From Prosopocoilus inquinatus (Eukaryota; Arthropoda; Insecta; Coleoptera; Lucanidae): a stretch of 64,000 bases of DNA. The stretch is from the NCBI GenBank assembly GCA_036172665.1, contig CM069873.1, positions 47,586,001 to 47,650,000 of the forward strand, written 5' to 3'. The notes beneath the pieces were generated by a model. It was not told the DNA's origin and did not search any database. It was given only the letters and a program-made list of their open reading frames with translations. Below are positions 32,360 through 43,354 of this stretch, one piece after another. The translations under genes were made by a program, and so were the position numbers. How positions within the stretch are numbered: the stretch's first letter is position 1; each line of letters starts with the position of its first letter.

Positions 32360-32826
32360 AAAATTTTGTGCAAATCGTTCTTGATTGCAGTGAAAACCTC
32401 GAGCAGCCTCTGTGCAGCTGTTTCAGCCCTGCTTGGGGCTTCTTCAGCAGAGACGTAGCTCGACTTTCCCACTGGAAACAAAAACGACTTGTCCAATTTA
32501 TGCGCAATTGCGATGTAAGAGTGATGAACAGATAAAATAGCGGCATCTTACGATCGCATTTTGACCTGACATTGCAATAGGATAGACAAAGTGAAGCGGG
32601 ATTTGCTCCTAATAAGTCCCCCATGCAAGACGGCCATGCTTGCTGTCACTGCAATCAAGAACGATTTGCACAAAATTTTTCTAAAAACTTTCATTGTGCT
32701 TTGACAGCAAGCATGGCCGCCTTGCATGGGGGACTTATTAGAAGCAAATCCCGCTTCAATTTGTCTATCCTATTGCAATGTCAGGTCAGAAAGCGATCGT
32801 AAGATGTCGCTATTTTATCTGTTCAT
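32360..32826. mobile_element. Fold-back hammerhead element with 12-bp TSD
   Basis: A minus-oriented partial unit (32360-32645) is followed by a plus-oriented partial unit (32648-32826). It is flanked by AACCGGTTACGA at 32348-32359 and 32827-32838, a perfect 12-bp direct repeat. The plus half lacks the ribozyme; the minus half has a damaged one. Confidence 0.87.
32399..32463 (-). ncRNA. Hammerhead ribozyme, cleavage site mutated
   Basis: Stem II, CUGAAGA and GAAA are intact, but the stem III/cleavage stretch reads AGCUGCACAG where active copies read AGCUGUCCAG. This removes the U-H dinucleotide needed at the cut, so this copy is probably inactive. Confidence 0.85.
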
Positions 32827-32838
32827 AACCGGTTACGA

Positions 32839-33964
32839 GTGGTTAGGCGAAATAAGTGATCACTGCATTTTCGTGTCTTACCGGTAACTGTTGATATGAC
32901 GTCAGAGAGTTGTGTAACGTTGCTGTCTCTCTCTTATGCCGTGAGTTCTACACACACCCGTAGTTGGACTTTTGTCAAATTTTAAAATGCAACCGTCAGA
33001 AAGCCTGTAACCATAACCATTTCGTTTTGGCGAATCTTACTAACCGTGACGCATTCTCGTGACCGTAACGTTATTACTGCTAACCATGCTATTCGTAACC
33101 GGTTAGTCGCGAAAAATACCTTATAGTGTCTCGAAATGTCACTGTCTTTTCACAACCGTCAACGTCAACACCTTTCGCTTTAATCTGTGTATGAGCACTG
33201 TTTGCAAAATTCAATCTTCCACGCTCATGCGAATTAATCTTCACGAAAGCATCAATACACATATGTGATGTGCATCAGCTGTCATTGTACCAGTCATCTC
33301 GATTTAAATTTTCATACGTTTGAAAATCTGTATCACATTTGTTCATGTTTGTTCACATTCGATGCGGCATACAAACTTGTCTTAGCGCAGTTTGCTGCAC
33401 AGTGTTAATTGAACTGCAGTCTTTTGCTTTATGTTCAAATTTATGACACTTAAAACACTTAAGTCTACAAACTTTATTGCGAATATTGCTTTTTTGCACT
33501 GTGTCCCATTTACTTTCGCTTTTCTTATACGCGAGTAGTAAAGCAGGCGGGATCCTGGATCAATTTGACCTTGGAAAAAATTGCGGATGGCATGTGTCCA
33601 TGCGAAGTGACCATCGTTGAAGGTCATCCCCTAAGTTAGGGGAGTGGTTTAAGAGGTGAAGAAGTTACCCCTTTAGTTCTTGAGCCGAAGAGGCCGCTGA
33701 AGAAAAAATCTTTAGTTCTTGCAGCTCTGAATAATGTTGGCAATGACGTCATAATATCAGAAGAGGTTGTTGAGAAAAAAAATAATCTAACCCCCATTTA
33801 GTTCTTGAAGAAGGGTTGTAATTTTATCAGGCGTGTTCGTACATTATAACGAGTCAATAAACTTGGAAAAAAGTGCAGATTCAGCAAAACTAGTCCAAGG
33901 CTTCTTTTATCGAACCCACTTGTATGTGTGTGTCAATGTGCAAGCTTGCTTAAATTTTTTTTAT
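32839..33964. other. Intergenic stretch with degenerate AACCGGTTA-like motifs
   Basis: About 32830-33110 repeats AACCGGTTA, TAACCGT and GTGACCGTAAC variants. No gene recognised through 33964. Confidence 0.4.
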
Positions 33965-33977
33965 GAAATTTTTTACG

Positions 33978-34235
33978 AACAGATAAAATAGCGACATCTT
34001 ACTATCGCTTTTTGACCTGACATTGCAGTAGGATAGACAAATTGAAGCGGGATTTGCTCCTAATAAGTCCCCCACGCAAGGCGGCCATGCTTGCTGTGAA
34101 AGCATAATGAAAGTTTTTAGAAAAATTTTGAGCTACGTCTCTGCTGAAGAAGCCCCAAGCAGGGCTGAAACAGCTGTCCAGAGGCTGCTCGAGGTTTTCA
34201 CTGCAATCAAAAACGATTTGCACAAAATTTTTCTA
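33978..34235. mobile_element. Short fold-back hammerhead element with 13-bp TSD
   Basis: A minus-oriented partial unit (33978-34129) joined to a plus-oriented partial unit (34130-34235). It is flanked by GAAATTTTTTACG at 33965-33977 and 34236-34248, a perfect 13-bp direct repeat. At 258 bp it is the shortest member; the two halves together do not make a full unit. Confidence 0.87.
34130..34192 (+). ncRNA. Hammerhead ribozyme (312-bp repeat family)
   Basis: Core, stem II, stem III palindrome and GUC cleavage site are intact. The 5' strand of outer stem I is cut short by the fold-back junction, leaving about five pairs. Confidence 0.85.
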
Positions 34236-34528
34236 GAAATTTTTTACGTTTATTTCTGTAAATATTATAAGAAAATATTTTTAAGGACGTTTCTTTCTCA
34301 TCAAAGAACTTATGAAAATAAGTTACGTGTACTCTTTTTAATTGTCATCTATGTATTTTTATGAAACTGCAAAACGTTGTACAATTAAATCATACGTAAA
34401 TATCAATAATTTATAAACTAAATTAAAACTTTTTAAATTTCGAAAGAAAATATTAAAACACGGTTCGCTTGTAATTTTGTAATAATATTATGTTCGTTTT
34501 TTTGCATAAGAAATATTGCTTGTAATTA

Positions 34529-34815
34529 AGATTCGTGAGTGTGGTATTTCAGAAACAATTGTTACGTCCAATTGTTGGGAGTTTTGGTTGAGTTAAGTTT
34601 CGGGCTATTGGCCACCTTGTTTTCATTTTATTAGGTTTTCGGAGCGTTACTGGAAGTCAGTCGCTGTTAGACACTTGTTACGTTCGGGTTGTGTAGTAGT
34701 ACTCCTCTACCGTAGGGTAGCTTTTTTTTCCGGCTGTTGAGCCATTTCTGTATTCCCGATGCGTTGATACGTTCATTTCGTACCGTAGTTTGTGGTATTT
34801 GTTCGCAAGTGTGTT
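34529..34815 (+). repeat. Left arm of a 285-bp inverted repeat pair
   Basis: Begins AGATTCGTGAGTGTGG and contains TGTTACGTCCAATTG. Its inverse copy is at 38875-39158. The pair encloses the fourth Gypsy. The arms could be ends of a fold-back element or two LTRs in opposite orientation; LTRs of one element should be direct, so the second reading needs a rearrangement. Confidence 0.75.
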
Positions 34816-35058
34816 CCGGGTTGAGGGTAGTGCACTCGGTATGCCTGTGGGTGTGGTTGAAGATGGCAAGGACGAATCGATCCGTGGAGGATAGAGGTAG
34901 TGTTAGGTTAGGTCCTTTTCGTTCTGGTTGGTGGTTCCTCTTTTTGTTTTGTTTGAAGGTTGTGCGTAACGTTCCATTTCTTCCATTTCTTCTCCTTCTT
35001 TTGGTGGGAGGAAACTCCGCCTTGTTCTTTTGCCTTTGGGTGTTGGTGAAGAAATTTT
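34816..35058 (+). other. Unassigned GT-rich segment beside the left arm
   Basis: Joins the left arm to the truncated RNase H of the Gypsy. No partner for it is found next to the right arm. The frames across it have no known domain. Confidence 0.35.
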
Positions 35059-35219
35059 TCTACAGACCATAACACGGCAAGACATTCCTTTTCAACAGTA
35101 GCAAACTTCCTTTCTTGAGGTGTTAAGGACCTACTCAGATAACATATTACCCGTTCTCCATCGTCAAAATTTTGACTCAAGACACATCCAATACCGAAGT
35201 CCGAAGCGTCTGTTTGCAC
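35059..35219 (-). pseudogene. RNase H start, fourth Gypsy
   Basis: Encodes QTDASDFGIGCVLSQ with the first catalytic Asp, then SRSLTPQERKFATVEKECLA with the Glu, and LWSVEKF. After that it leaves the family at 35059, where the GT-rich segment starts. Confidence 0.82.
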
Positions 35220-35288
35220 GACAAATCCCTTGGAAAAATCTGGACAGGATAAAATTGGAGCTGTTACCAGACTATTTCTTATCGATGA

Positions 35289-35880
35289 TCAAGCGTTATC
35301 ACATTCTGGGGTCCAATTGAAAGCCTGCTTTTTCCGTAACAAAGCTGTTAAGGGTGAAATAACCGTGGCGAAGTCTTTGATAAACCTACGATACCAAGAG
35401 GCCATGCCAACTACTCGTCTTACTTCATGAACCGTGGAAGGCGTCGGAATGTTGATAATGGTTTTAACTTTATCGGGATCAACATGTAAACCTTGTCGAT
35501 CAACCACATACCCTAGATACTGTAATTCCTCACAACAGAATTTGCACTTGTCTTGACTCAAGGTTAGACGTGCCTTACGAAGACGACTTAAAACTTCCCT
35601 CAATATATCCAAGTGCTGTTGAAAGGTCGGAGTAACAATCACAATATCGTCAAGGTATGCAAAAACATAGGGTTCCAGATCAGCACCAACCACTCGATCA
35701 ATAAATCGTTGCCACGTAGCGGGACCATTATGTAACCCAAAGGGCATCCGCTTAAATTGGAATAAACCCCTGCGAGGAACAGTGAAGGCAGTGTAAGGGC
35801 GAGAAGATTCTTCAACGCCAATAAGCGGCTTTAATGTCGAGAGTGGTTAAAAAATTTGCATCCCTGAGCTTATCGAGAGT
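35289..35880 (-). pseudogene. pol: Reverse transcriptase, fourth Gypsy
   Basis: The open piece from 35747 encodes MPFGLHNGPATWQRFID, the active site VFAYLDDIVIV (both Asp kept), and a thumb with LQYLGYVVDRQGLHVDP and VVGMASWYRRFI. The fingers upstream (TFHRTTLDIKAAYWR-type) are broken into frames between 35750 and 35880. Frameshifted at 35748 and at 35289. Confidence 0.85.
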
Positions 35881-35881
35881 G

Positions 35882-36258
35882 TTAGACACGAACGGTAGAG
35901 GATAAGCATCTCTCCGGAAGGACCAATACGTTTATGAGGCTTACACGATTCTGAACTCTGATCGGAGTACATGTCTCACCGAGACTTTGACATTCCTGAC
36001 CATTAGCGACAGTACATATTGTGGAACTCTCCTTAAGGTCCAATCCCATATCCCGTAAACGTTTCCAACCAGGACCACCTACAATCGTGCGGGAGGCACC
36101 TGAGTCTAACAAGCCAAGAAAAGGTTTATCCAAAATTAAAACTTCGAGATAGGGTCTTTCATCGTCCCTAGAATGCGCGAGAATAAAATTCAACAAAATA
36201 TTTTGCGATTCGGTCGGTTGCACGAAGTTCGAGGGCTCAGAACACATCAGATGACCAC
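35882..36258 (-). pseudogene. Aspartic protease region, fourth Gypsy
   Basis: Contains FLGLLDSGASRTIVGGPGW with the catalytic Asp-Ser-Gly, then a CTPIRVQNRVSLINVLVLP strand. This matches retropepsin order. It lies between the zinc knuckles and RT, and overlaps the zinc-knuckle frame by 40 bases in another frame. Confidence 0.82.
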
Positions 36259-37566
36259 CTAATGCGTTCGACGAGAGTTTAAAGAACATTTGGGACAAGT
36301 TCGAACCGTTACACCAGGATTACCACAGCGGAAACAAAAACGTTTTTTTTGCAGAGTACAATTGCTTACTAAGTGTCCAAGGTTGTTACAATTCCAACAA
36401 CGAGATTCTCTCTTAGTTGAAGATCCCGAAGTCGAAGTCTGAGAAGTACTATGAACTGAGGCTGCTGAAGATGCGGAGTATCTATAAGCCAAATCGTGTT
36501 CCAAAGCCAAATGTTTTCGAGGAGGCGGAACAAAAGCATTTATAGAGCTTTGCGTGTTTCTATCTGTCGGCCAAATTTGAGAAGTTATACAATGGACGAA
36601 ATTTCTGTCAAAGGTAATTGTGTCTGAAACGAGGGCGTTAAATTTTTCATGAGAATTTTCAATTGTTGCTGTTCGGGAATATCAACAGTTAACCGTGAAA
36701 ATAAATTCTGCATAATGGAAATGTACATGCCTATACTTTCATTAGGACCTTGCGTTCGATGCTTAATTTCCTCGAAGAGTTGTTCGTCATAATCTGCGGG
36801 TTGAGATTCTGCTCTAAGACACGCAGCGACATCATTCCATGACTGAAATGACGCTTTATTGGCTCTATACCAGATTAACGCTTTATCTTTGAAAAGATCA
36901 ATGGCCGAATTGAACAGTACTAGCTTCGAAATATTAGCTACCCGAACAACAACACGTTCGAAGAAACTACTTAATGACATATCTTTAGCATTTCCCGAAA
37001 AAAAAATAGATTCCAAACTGGAACAGGCTTAACTGGCGAAATTCTGAGAGAGTGAAATTCCTCATCAGAACTATCTGAACCATTGGGTAAAGGCGATGAC
37101 GTGGCCGGAAGTACAGTTGATAGATTAACTTGCGTTTGATGAAGTAGCGAAGACGCTAAGGCTTTAATCCGATGCTCAAAAAAAAATTTTTTTTCCTCTG
37201 ATATGGCGAAGGCGTATCCGACAAAGTCTCTATTAGCGTTTTGAGTTCGTCAGTTTTTGTGTTGACCACGTTATAATCTTCCTCAAATTTAAATGGACAA
37301 GGAGGGCGGATGAAAGTCTTGCCCTTCTCCAATTTCATCAGCTGTCGTAAGGTTTTCCGCAACGAATCTACTGGTTCAGTTTCTGATACCCCTCTAATAC
37401 GTAACTGATAAATTAATTCATCCTGTGACAGTGCTCCTATCTCAAATTGAGCCTCCATGATGACGATAATTGAGTCACACAACCCGAAAGGAGAGAAAAA
37501 AAAATACTCTGTATCCACACGACACTCCCCCCCAACAAAAAATGAAAACCCGGAAAGGAGTTTCAA
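36259..37566 (-). pseudogene. gag: Gag, fourth Gypsy
   Basis: The frame from 37566 has an N-terminal part with LSQDELIYQLRIRGVSE, an LLKELRIRGI-like helix seen in this Gag type, and a Lys-rich helix. A second frame (37016-36585) has the capsid-like domain: RVANISKLVLFNSAIDLF, ALIWYRANKASFQSWND and YDEQLFEEIKHRTQGPNE. A third (36510-36259) has two zinc knuckles, CWNCNNLGHLVSNC and CFRCGNPGVTVRTC; the second has Val where the His should be. Frame changes near 37150, 37020 and 36540 break it. Confidence 0.83.
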
Positions 37567-37696
37567 TAAGCACTTCCAAATCTGTGATAACGTATATGTA
37601 CACCTGGTGACAAACCGAGTTCCGACGATAACAAAATTCTATCTCACCCCGTTGGTCGCGAACATTGTGTGTCGGGTACGAAATTTTTGAAAAGTT

Positions 37697-37714
37697 TATC
37701 CACGTTGGGCGCCA
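37697..37714 (-). promoter_or_regulatory. Primer binding site, tRNA-Lys type
   Basis: Reads TGGCGCCCAACGTGGATA on the minus strand. This matches the 3' end of arthropod tRNA-Lys closely over its first 15 bases, and lies 131 bp upstream of the first Gag codon. The 5' LTR should end just above 37715. Confidence 0.75.
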
Positions 37715-38874
37715 TATTTTTTTTACGCCTTCCCCCAGAGAAGAGAAAAAAAAGGCACAAAATTTTTATTGTCGCTACGTCCGTGGGCACCACAGGGGAA
37801 GGGTAACAAATTGGGTCGTCGGTTATTACGTGTGGTCGTGATAGACCAATAGATGATACGCTTACGTAATAACTCACCTGCATAGCAAAATTACCTTGTG
37901 GTAACGCAGTGTGTGTCAACACAAACCCCTGACTCAGCTAGCTCAAATGCAGATGATCGAAGAGCAATATTTCGTGGGTACGTTGGTATAACGTTCATAA
38001 AAGAAAATGATCCGGGGCGCCAGCCAAGTGAAGCAAGTCAGGTATAATACACAAAATCCCACTGGAGTACTTGGCAACAGTAAGTGGTCCACAATACACC
38101 CCCACCCCCCCCCAAAATGAAACCAGACTCGTCAGAAAAACTACACCCATTTATTAAAGTATAAGGACGTGGTGTCAAATGCAATTTGTTGTCTGAGCAA
38201 TAGAATATATTAAGCGATAGTCTAATGGTATCCAGATATACCCACAACATAAACCAAAATATTTACAATTTCTTTAAAATGGTCAGATTTTGGAATTCCA
38301 GAAGCTTCACAAACTTTATGTACAAATACACGTATGGGCATGTTAGCACCATAAAAGAAGGTAATGAAATTGCACAACAATACGTAACTGACAAACATCG
38401 GTGTCTGATGGACCCGTGTCACGACAAAAACAAAACAAATAAACTGCTACGAAAGTCAGAATGAGTCAAAAGGAAATCGTTACATTTGGATCTTCGTTAA
38501 AAATTTCAAAAACCACGGAGCGAAAAAATTTAGTGTGTACCCGAAAATATTAGCGACGGCGACAAGGTTAAGTGTACTTGTGACTGCCAGCTGGAGATGG
38601 AATGGGGCCCGACAGATGGCGTTCCCTCTTCCGGTCTTGCCGTGATGCCACAATTTTTTCAATGACACAATTTTTCGTAGCTGGTGGCGGAAATTGGCGC
38701 GCCGGAAGTAAAATGGCGGTCCTCGACCACGCCGTTAACCTCTACTACAAGTGGTTTGGAAACGGAAACAAAGCAATGCCGTGGACTCTCCCACGATTAA
38801 AAACGCCCCATCAATGATGAGAAACGTATGACAAAATTACGTATGTACAAGAAGCCGTAAAACGGCTTCAAACT
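37715..38874. other. Probable 5' LTR and leader of the fourth Gypsy, plus unassigned sequence
   Basis: Must hold the LTR that ends next to the primer site, but the missing 3' LTR leaves nothing to set its outer edge. C-rich runs lie at 38098-38114. Small open frames here have no known domains. Confidence 0.45.
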
Positions 38875-39158
38875 ACACTTGCGAACAAATACCACAAACT
38901 ACGGTACGAAATGAACGTATCAACGCATCGGGAATACAGAAATGGCTCAACAGCCGGAAAAAAAAGCGACCCTACGGTCGAGGAGTACTACTACACAACC
39001 CGAACGTAACAAGTGTCTAACAGCGACTGACTTCCAGTAACGCTCCGAAAACCTAATAAAATGAAAACAAGGTGGCCAATAGCCCGAAACTTAACTCAAC
39101 CAAAACTCCCAACAATTGGACGTAACAATTGTTTCTGAAATACCACACTCACGAATCT
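38875..39158 (-). repeat. Right arm of the 285-bp inverted repeat pair
   Basis: Inverse copy of 34529-34815, ending CCACACTCACGAATCT. A few differences, including a short change in the T-run (TTTTTTTTCCGG against CCGGAAAAAAAAGC). Confidence 0.8.
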
Positions 39159-40183
39159 GAATCTGAATTGTAAATAAATTGTTTATTTATTTATTTCTTT
39201 AAATAAAAAGCTAAATATATATTTTTACATATCCTACTACGGAAATAATTGTTTGTCATATATTTTCAAATGCACCAGACAACACCAGACAGCTTACGTT
39301 AAATAATTAAAATTGTCTCGGAAGACAAAAAAACCGTTGTCACCTCGAATTGTCCACGATAGTTTGGTCACTTAAAAATCGTCGTTGGAATCGTTAAAAT
39401 ATAGTACGATATTCTTCATCGATGATGGCTGCTCCAACGTCCGTAAAATTGTTTCATTGCAATCTTGGTGCCACACAGGGAGTTTATTTTTTTTTATCTC
39501 AACATTGATAATGTAATAATATTTTATGTATTATTTTCAATATTTTTGATTTATTTATTAGTTTTCATAAAATTTTGTATTGTAAATTTCTCTTTGTAAA
39601 TGTGTAAAAGTAATGCCAAGAATACTAGTACATGTGGCATATGTAAATAAAAGATTCAGGTGATACATACGAAATTAAATAATATTTTTCCGTTTTTAAA
39701 ATGAAATTGAATTTTCAGTCAGAAATTAATTCAAAAAACCTCGTTTTGTTAAATTTCTATAAATTCATTAGGTATAATTTTATTTAAGGTTCTTTTCTTA
39801 TTGAGACCTTTTACGCAGACGACTTCATCTCCGACGAGACTTTTGACGCAGTTACCAATGTTTTCTTGAGGTAGTCAAACGAAATATCTCAGTCTAAGCC
39901 GTGCAAATTTCTTGTAGTCCACTCAATGTGTTTTTTTAATCTATCAGAAAACCATGATGATTTTTGCTGTGTCTTTCCAAAAGCATGATGCATAATTTTC
40001 GTTCTTGTATTTAATAACGCTATTTCTCTGATTACAAATTCACTGTTTTGAAACTGTTTCACAATAAAGAATTAATACGTGTGTGTAAAGTTTTCTTGTT
40101 CGTTGCTACTCTCTTACTAACAAATTGAAGTTGTTGTTACGTCTATATGTACGCAGAAGCCTTAATAGATAACGATTGCTATG
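39159..40183. other. AT-rich left flank of the Polinton
   Basis: No gene. About 39490-39760 resembles the centre of the first TA element (10230-10445) in inverse orientation. The region beside the integrase should hold a Polinton terminal repeat, but no partner was found. Confidence 0.45.
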
Positions 40184-41116
40184 TTACGCAATATTACTCT
40201 TATCTATCCAACTGTTATGTGTATTATTGAAACCCAACCGTTTCACGAACACTTTATTTTTATTTCTTTTTAAAACTTTTTCCACGAGATAAACGTCTGA
40301 ATACTTTACTTTTTGCAACTGTTCTTTATAAAATCCTCCTAATTTATCATTTCCAGTTGCGTCTTTTAATAAATAAGTGATTGGATTTGTTAGTTGTACT
40401 TTTCGAATCGCAAAAACTTCCGTTGGCCAATTAGGTAAATATTTCTTATCGAATATTCCTCTTATTTTAGAAATGCATACGTGATCACCGACACTGAATT
40501 TTTTTACTTTTAAGGTCAACTGATTTAATTTTGCTATACGCGGAATTTAATAATTTCTCTTCGTTATTCTTCCCCACTTCAATCGGTTTCATACCTATGG
40601 TTCTGTGCTTTTTGTTGTATGTTTTCACGACACGTTTTAATAAATTTATCCACTTGTACTTTCCTTAAGACTAAAGTTTCTAAGCATGTCGTTTTTAATT
40701 GTCCTATTTACTTGCTCCACTATCGATACTTTTTTCTTACTGAACGCATTGTAATGGTTAACGTTGTATTTTTTCGTTAATTTCTTAAATTCCCGATTGA
40801 GAAACTCGTTTCCCAAATCCGTTTGAAGACTATCAGGTGCTTGTTCCTTAAACACCTTTTCCATAGTATTGCTGATTTCTAATCCGGATTTATTTTTTAG
40901 AGGAAACGCCCAAACATATTTTGAAAAGCAATTAATTACAACTAATATATATCTATAGCCGTTATTTTCTTTAGCATAAGGAAGCATTTCCACCAAATCA
41001 GCTTGATACAAATCGTTTAAAGATTTAATTATGACTCTACGCCTTTTGAAATTAATTCTTGCAGGTTTGTGAATTTCATTTACTACTTGTTTTTTAGCGT
41101 CTGTAATTAGATTCAT
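40184..41116 (-). pseudogene. Polinton integrase
   Basis: The open part (41116-40646) has the retroviral-type core: Asp in LYQADLVEM, Asp in LQTDLGNEF, and Glu in SIVEQVNRTIKN. After frame changes between 40645 and 40520 comes the C-terminal part (40519-40184), with the barrel FSVGDHVCISKIRGIF and a chromodomain-like YLVEKVLKRNKNKVFVKRLG ending in NSWID. Polinton integrases use this tail to join the ends to the target. All three catalytic acids are kept, but at least two frame changes prevent a full product. Confidence 0.88.
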
Positions 41117-41121
41117 CGTCT

Positions 41122-42122
41122 TTATTTAATGATACGGGCTTCTCTTAGTTCCTCGATTATTGAATTTATTTCATTCGTGTGGCTCGTATTACCGGCTGTT
41201 TGCGACGCTAACGATAACCTTAACCAATCAACGAGTTCGTTTGGTTCATCCCAATGTACGTAGTTGATTTTATTCTCGGCTAGCTCGATCAATAATCCGC
41301 TACCTGCAGTATTAGTGTCTTTAATTAACGGAGCCATAATATTTTTATACTTTTGCATTCTACTGCCATCTACTTGTTTATTCGATTTATAATGTCGTCT
41401 ATGAGTATTAGTCCTAAGAATGATTTGTCTATAATTTTTAGCATCTTCTTTGGTGTAATTTTCAGAGAATTTTTTAAAGAGTAATTCATATAAACCTGAA
41501 GTACCTTTATACCTTCTGTTTTTAACAATTATGTCATCTCCGTCGAGATTTAATGATGAGTCACCGATTCTTAAATTTTCAGTACTTTTATCGAATCTCA
41601 TTCCATATTTGTGATTAAATTCTTTATTTTCCTCGTCTGTGTACATATAATTGATGTATTGTCTAGGTAACGGATGATATTGTTCCACATAATCAACGTA
41701 GGCTTTCTCATCGAGACCTCTAAATCGTGAATCTTCTTCTTGATTCGATTCAACACTTTCTAAAATAGATTCTTTATATTCCTCTGATTCATCATCTTCA
41801 TCTTCATCTTCAAAGTCCATCAACGTATATTTTTTTTTGGAGTTGCAAAATCATTTTGTTTCGGAGTTGTGAAATCATATTTTTGTTGCGGTTGTTGCTG
41901 TTGCTGTTGTTGTGAGGTTGAAGGTTTTACATCAATGCTAGGTAATTCAATTTCTCTTCTTGGTTGTAATTTGCTTTCGATATTTTTCAAATTCTTGGTA
42001 ATAGGATCGAACATCTTTTCTTGAATTAACTCGCGATGTTTCAAATAGTTTTTCAATTTCAATTTTTCTCGAATACTTTTACGTTTTAGCAAAAGTTTCT
42101 GTTTCGTACATTTATCGGTCAT
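41122..42122 (-). pseudogene. Polinton DUF8207-like protein
   Basis: Two frames overlap by four bases. The first (42122-41820) begins MTDKCTKQKLLLKRKSIREK and is basic, with a polyglutamine stretch. The second (41823-41122) is acidic at its start (EDEDEDDESEEY), then has YHPLPRQYINYMY, the block YKGTSGLYELLFKKF and RQIILRTNTHRRHYKSNK, as in the DUF8207 proteins that accompany Maverick elements in arthropods. The frames meet in a run of nine A (minus strand, near 41835), so one inserted or lost A, or slippage on that run, would explain the split. The role is not known to me. Confidence 0.75.
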
Positions 42123-42180
42123 CTTGAGAAGTAACGGTTCGTATGATATTTTAAACTTTAATAACTACCACTTAAGTTCG

Positions 42181-43245
42181 TCAGAGAAATATATACTGAT
42201 CAAATCCTTTTCTGTATCTTCCATCGTCCATTCGATTATCTTCAAAAATGGTTATGAATTCGTACAGTTCACTTTTCCAACAGAGAGAACAGATATCTTT
42301 AAATTTATCGAATTTCATGTCAGTGCCCAAGTGATCGTTGTAAACGTGTTTCAAGTTTAAGTCATCTTGCTTGAAAAGTATGAGTTCATTAGCATTGTCT
42401 CTAATCAGATGCTTTGGTACTTTAGCATATGTTTGAGAAAGATAATATACAGAGAGATTCAGGCAACCTATTCATTAAAAGTTTACGGACTTCTTCTTTG
42501 AATTTCTATTTCATATTTTGCGGTTGTAAGTTAGCGATAATGATCTATTAAAATATAATATTTCCAACTTTCAGGCACTTCCGCTTGTGCCGGAAGTTGC
42601 TGTCAACTTTCTTATTTTAAATGGAATACCCCATCCTCCAAAATTTCAAAAAGGCATTAAAAATTCGGGTATTCTGTTTTAAATAAGAAAGTTGACAGCA
42701 ACTTGAGGTATAAGCGGAAATGTCCGAAATTTGAAAATATTATATTTTGATAGATCCATATCGTTTACTTATAACTGCAAAATATGAAACAAAAATTCAA
42801 AGGAGAAGTCCGCAAACTTTTAATGAATGGGTTACCTGAATCTTCCTGTATGGATAGATAGATACTGAAATATTCCCTAATAATATCTTGATGTTGCACG
42901 CAACATCATCGAAAATAAAAATAGAATTAGATTTAGCTTGCGAAGGTAGATGTATATTTTCACCTGTATTGTACGCAAAATAATTGATTGGTTTCAGTAG
43001 CTCTTCTAAATAAACATACTTTGGTTGATTTAAAGATTTCGAGTAGACGTATATGTTCTCAAATGCTAAACCATTTTGATGTTCGATCAAGTTAATTATA
43101 AGGTTTGTTTTCCCACAATTCGATGGACCTACGATGATACATCTCAAGGTTGATGAAAATAATACACCCAGTCTTTTAAAACGTCCCCTTCAAAACTATC
43201 ATTATTTTCAATGTTTAAAGTTGTTTTTTGTTTAGCTAATCTCAT
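42181..43245 (-). pseudogene. Polinton packaging ATPase, split by a TA element
   Basis: From an ATG at 43245 (MRLAKQKTTLNIEN). After a frameshift near 43160 comes Walker A, VGPSNCGKTNL, then an SIFIFDD Walker B near 42920. The gene is interrupted at 42450-42848 by a TA element and resumes with SQTYAKVPKHLIRDNANEL and LFKQDDLNLKHVYND, ending at TGA 42183-42181. This is the FtsK/HerA-type (A32-like) ATPase of Polintons and related DNA viruses, which pumps the genome into the capsid. Confidence 0.87.
42450..42848. mobile_element. 399-bp TA-flanked element inside the ATPase gene
   Basis: The ends, CAGAGAGATTCAGGC and its near complement, are flanked by TA (42448-42449 and 42849-42850). The arms match the ends of the element at 3684-11383. 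It is a shorter deletion derivative. Removing it and one TA rejoins the ATPase frame. Confidence 0.87.
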
Positions 43246-43354
43246 ATTGCTAGATAGATGGAGCGTCACGTAAGAAATGTTATGAAATAGTCTCAACATT
43301 TGAATCTATATTCTGTTAGAGAATTGTCGTTTAAGAAGTCACATGGAATTTTAT

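Larger units (their letters stand above)
35059..37566 (-). mobile_element. Fourth Ty3/Gypsy element, truncated in RNase H
   Basis: Minus-strand order: gag (37566 to about 36259), protease (about 36258-35882), RT (about 35850-35289), start of RNase H (35219-35059), then an abrupt end. Integrase and 3' LTR are missing. A tRNA-Lys-type primer site lies upstream at 37697-37714. It is a lineage distinct from the other three. Confidence 0.85.

Noticed and set aside
33639..33830. Repeated AGTTCTTGA-GAAG motifs
   Set aside because: A few loose copies only; too weak to call a tandem repeat.
34737..35072. 111-codon open frame on the plus strand
   Set aside because: Crosses the inverted arm and the GT-rich segment and has no domain; likely chance.
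37040..37080. CUGAUGA on the minus strand near the fourth Gypsy
   Set aside because: It lies within Gag coding sequence and has no stem II followed by GAAA.
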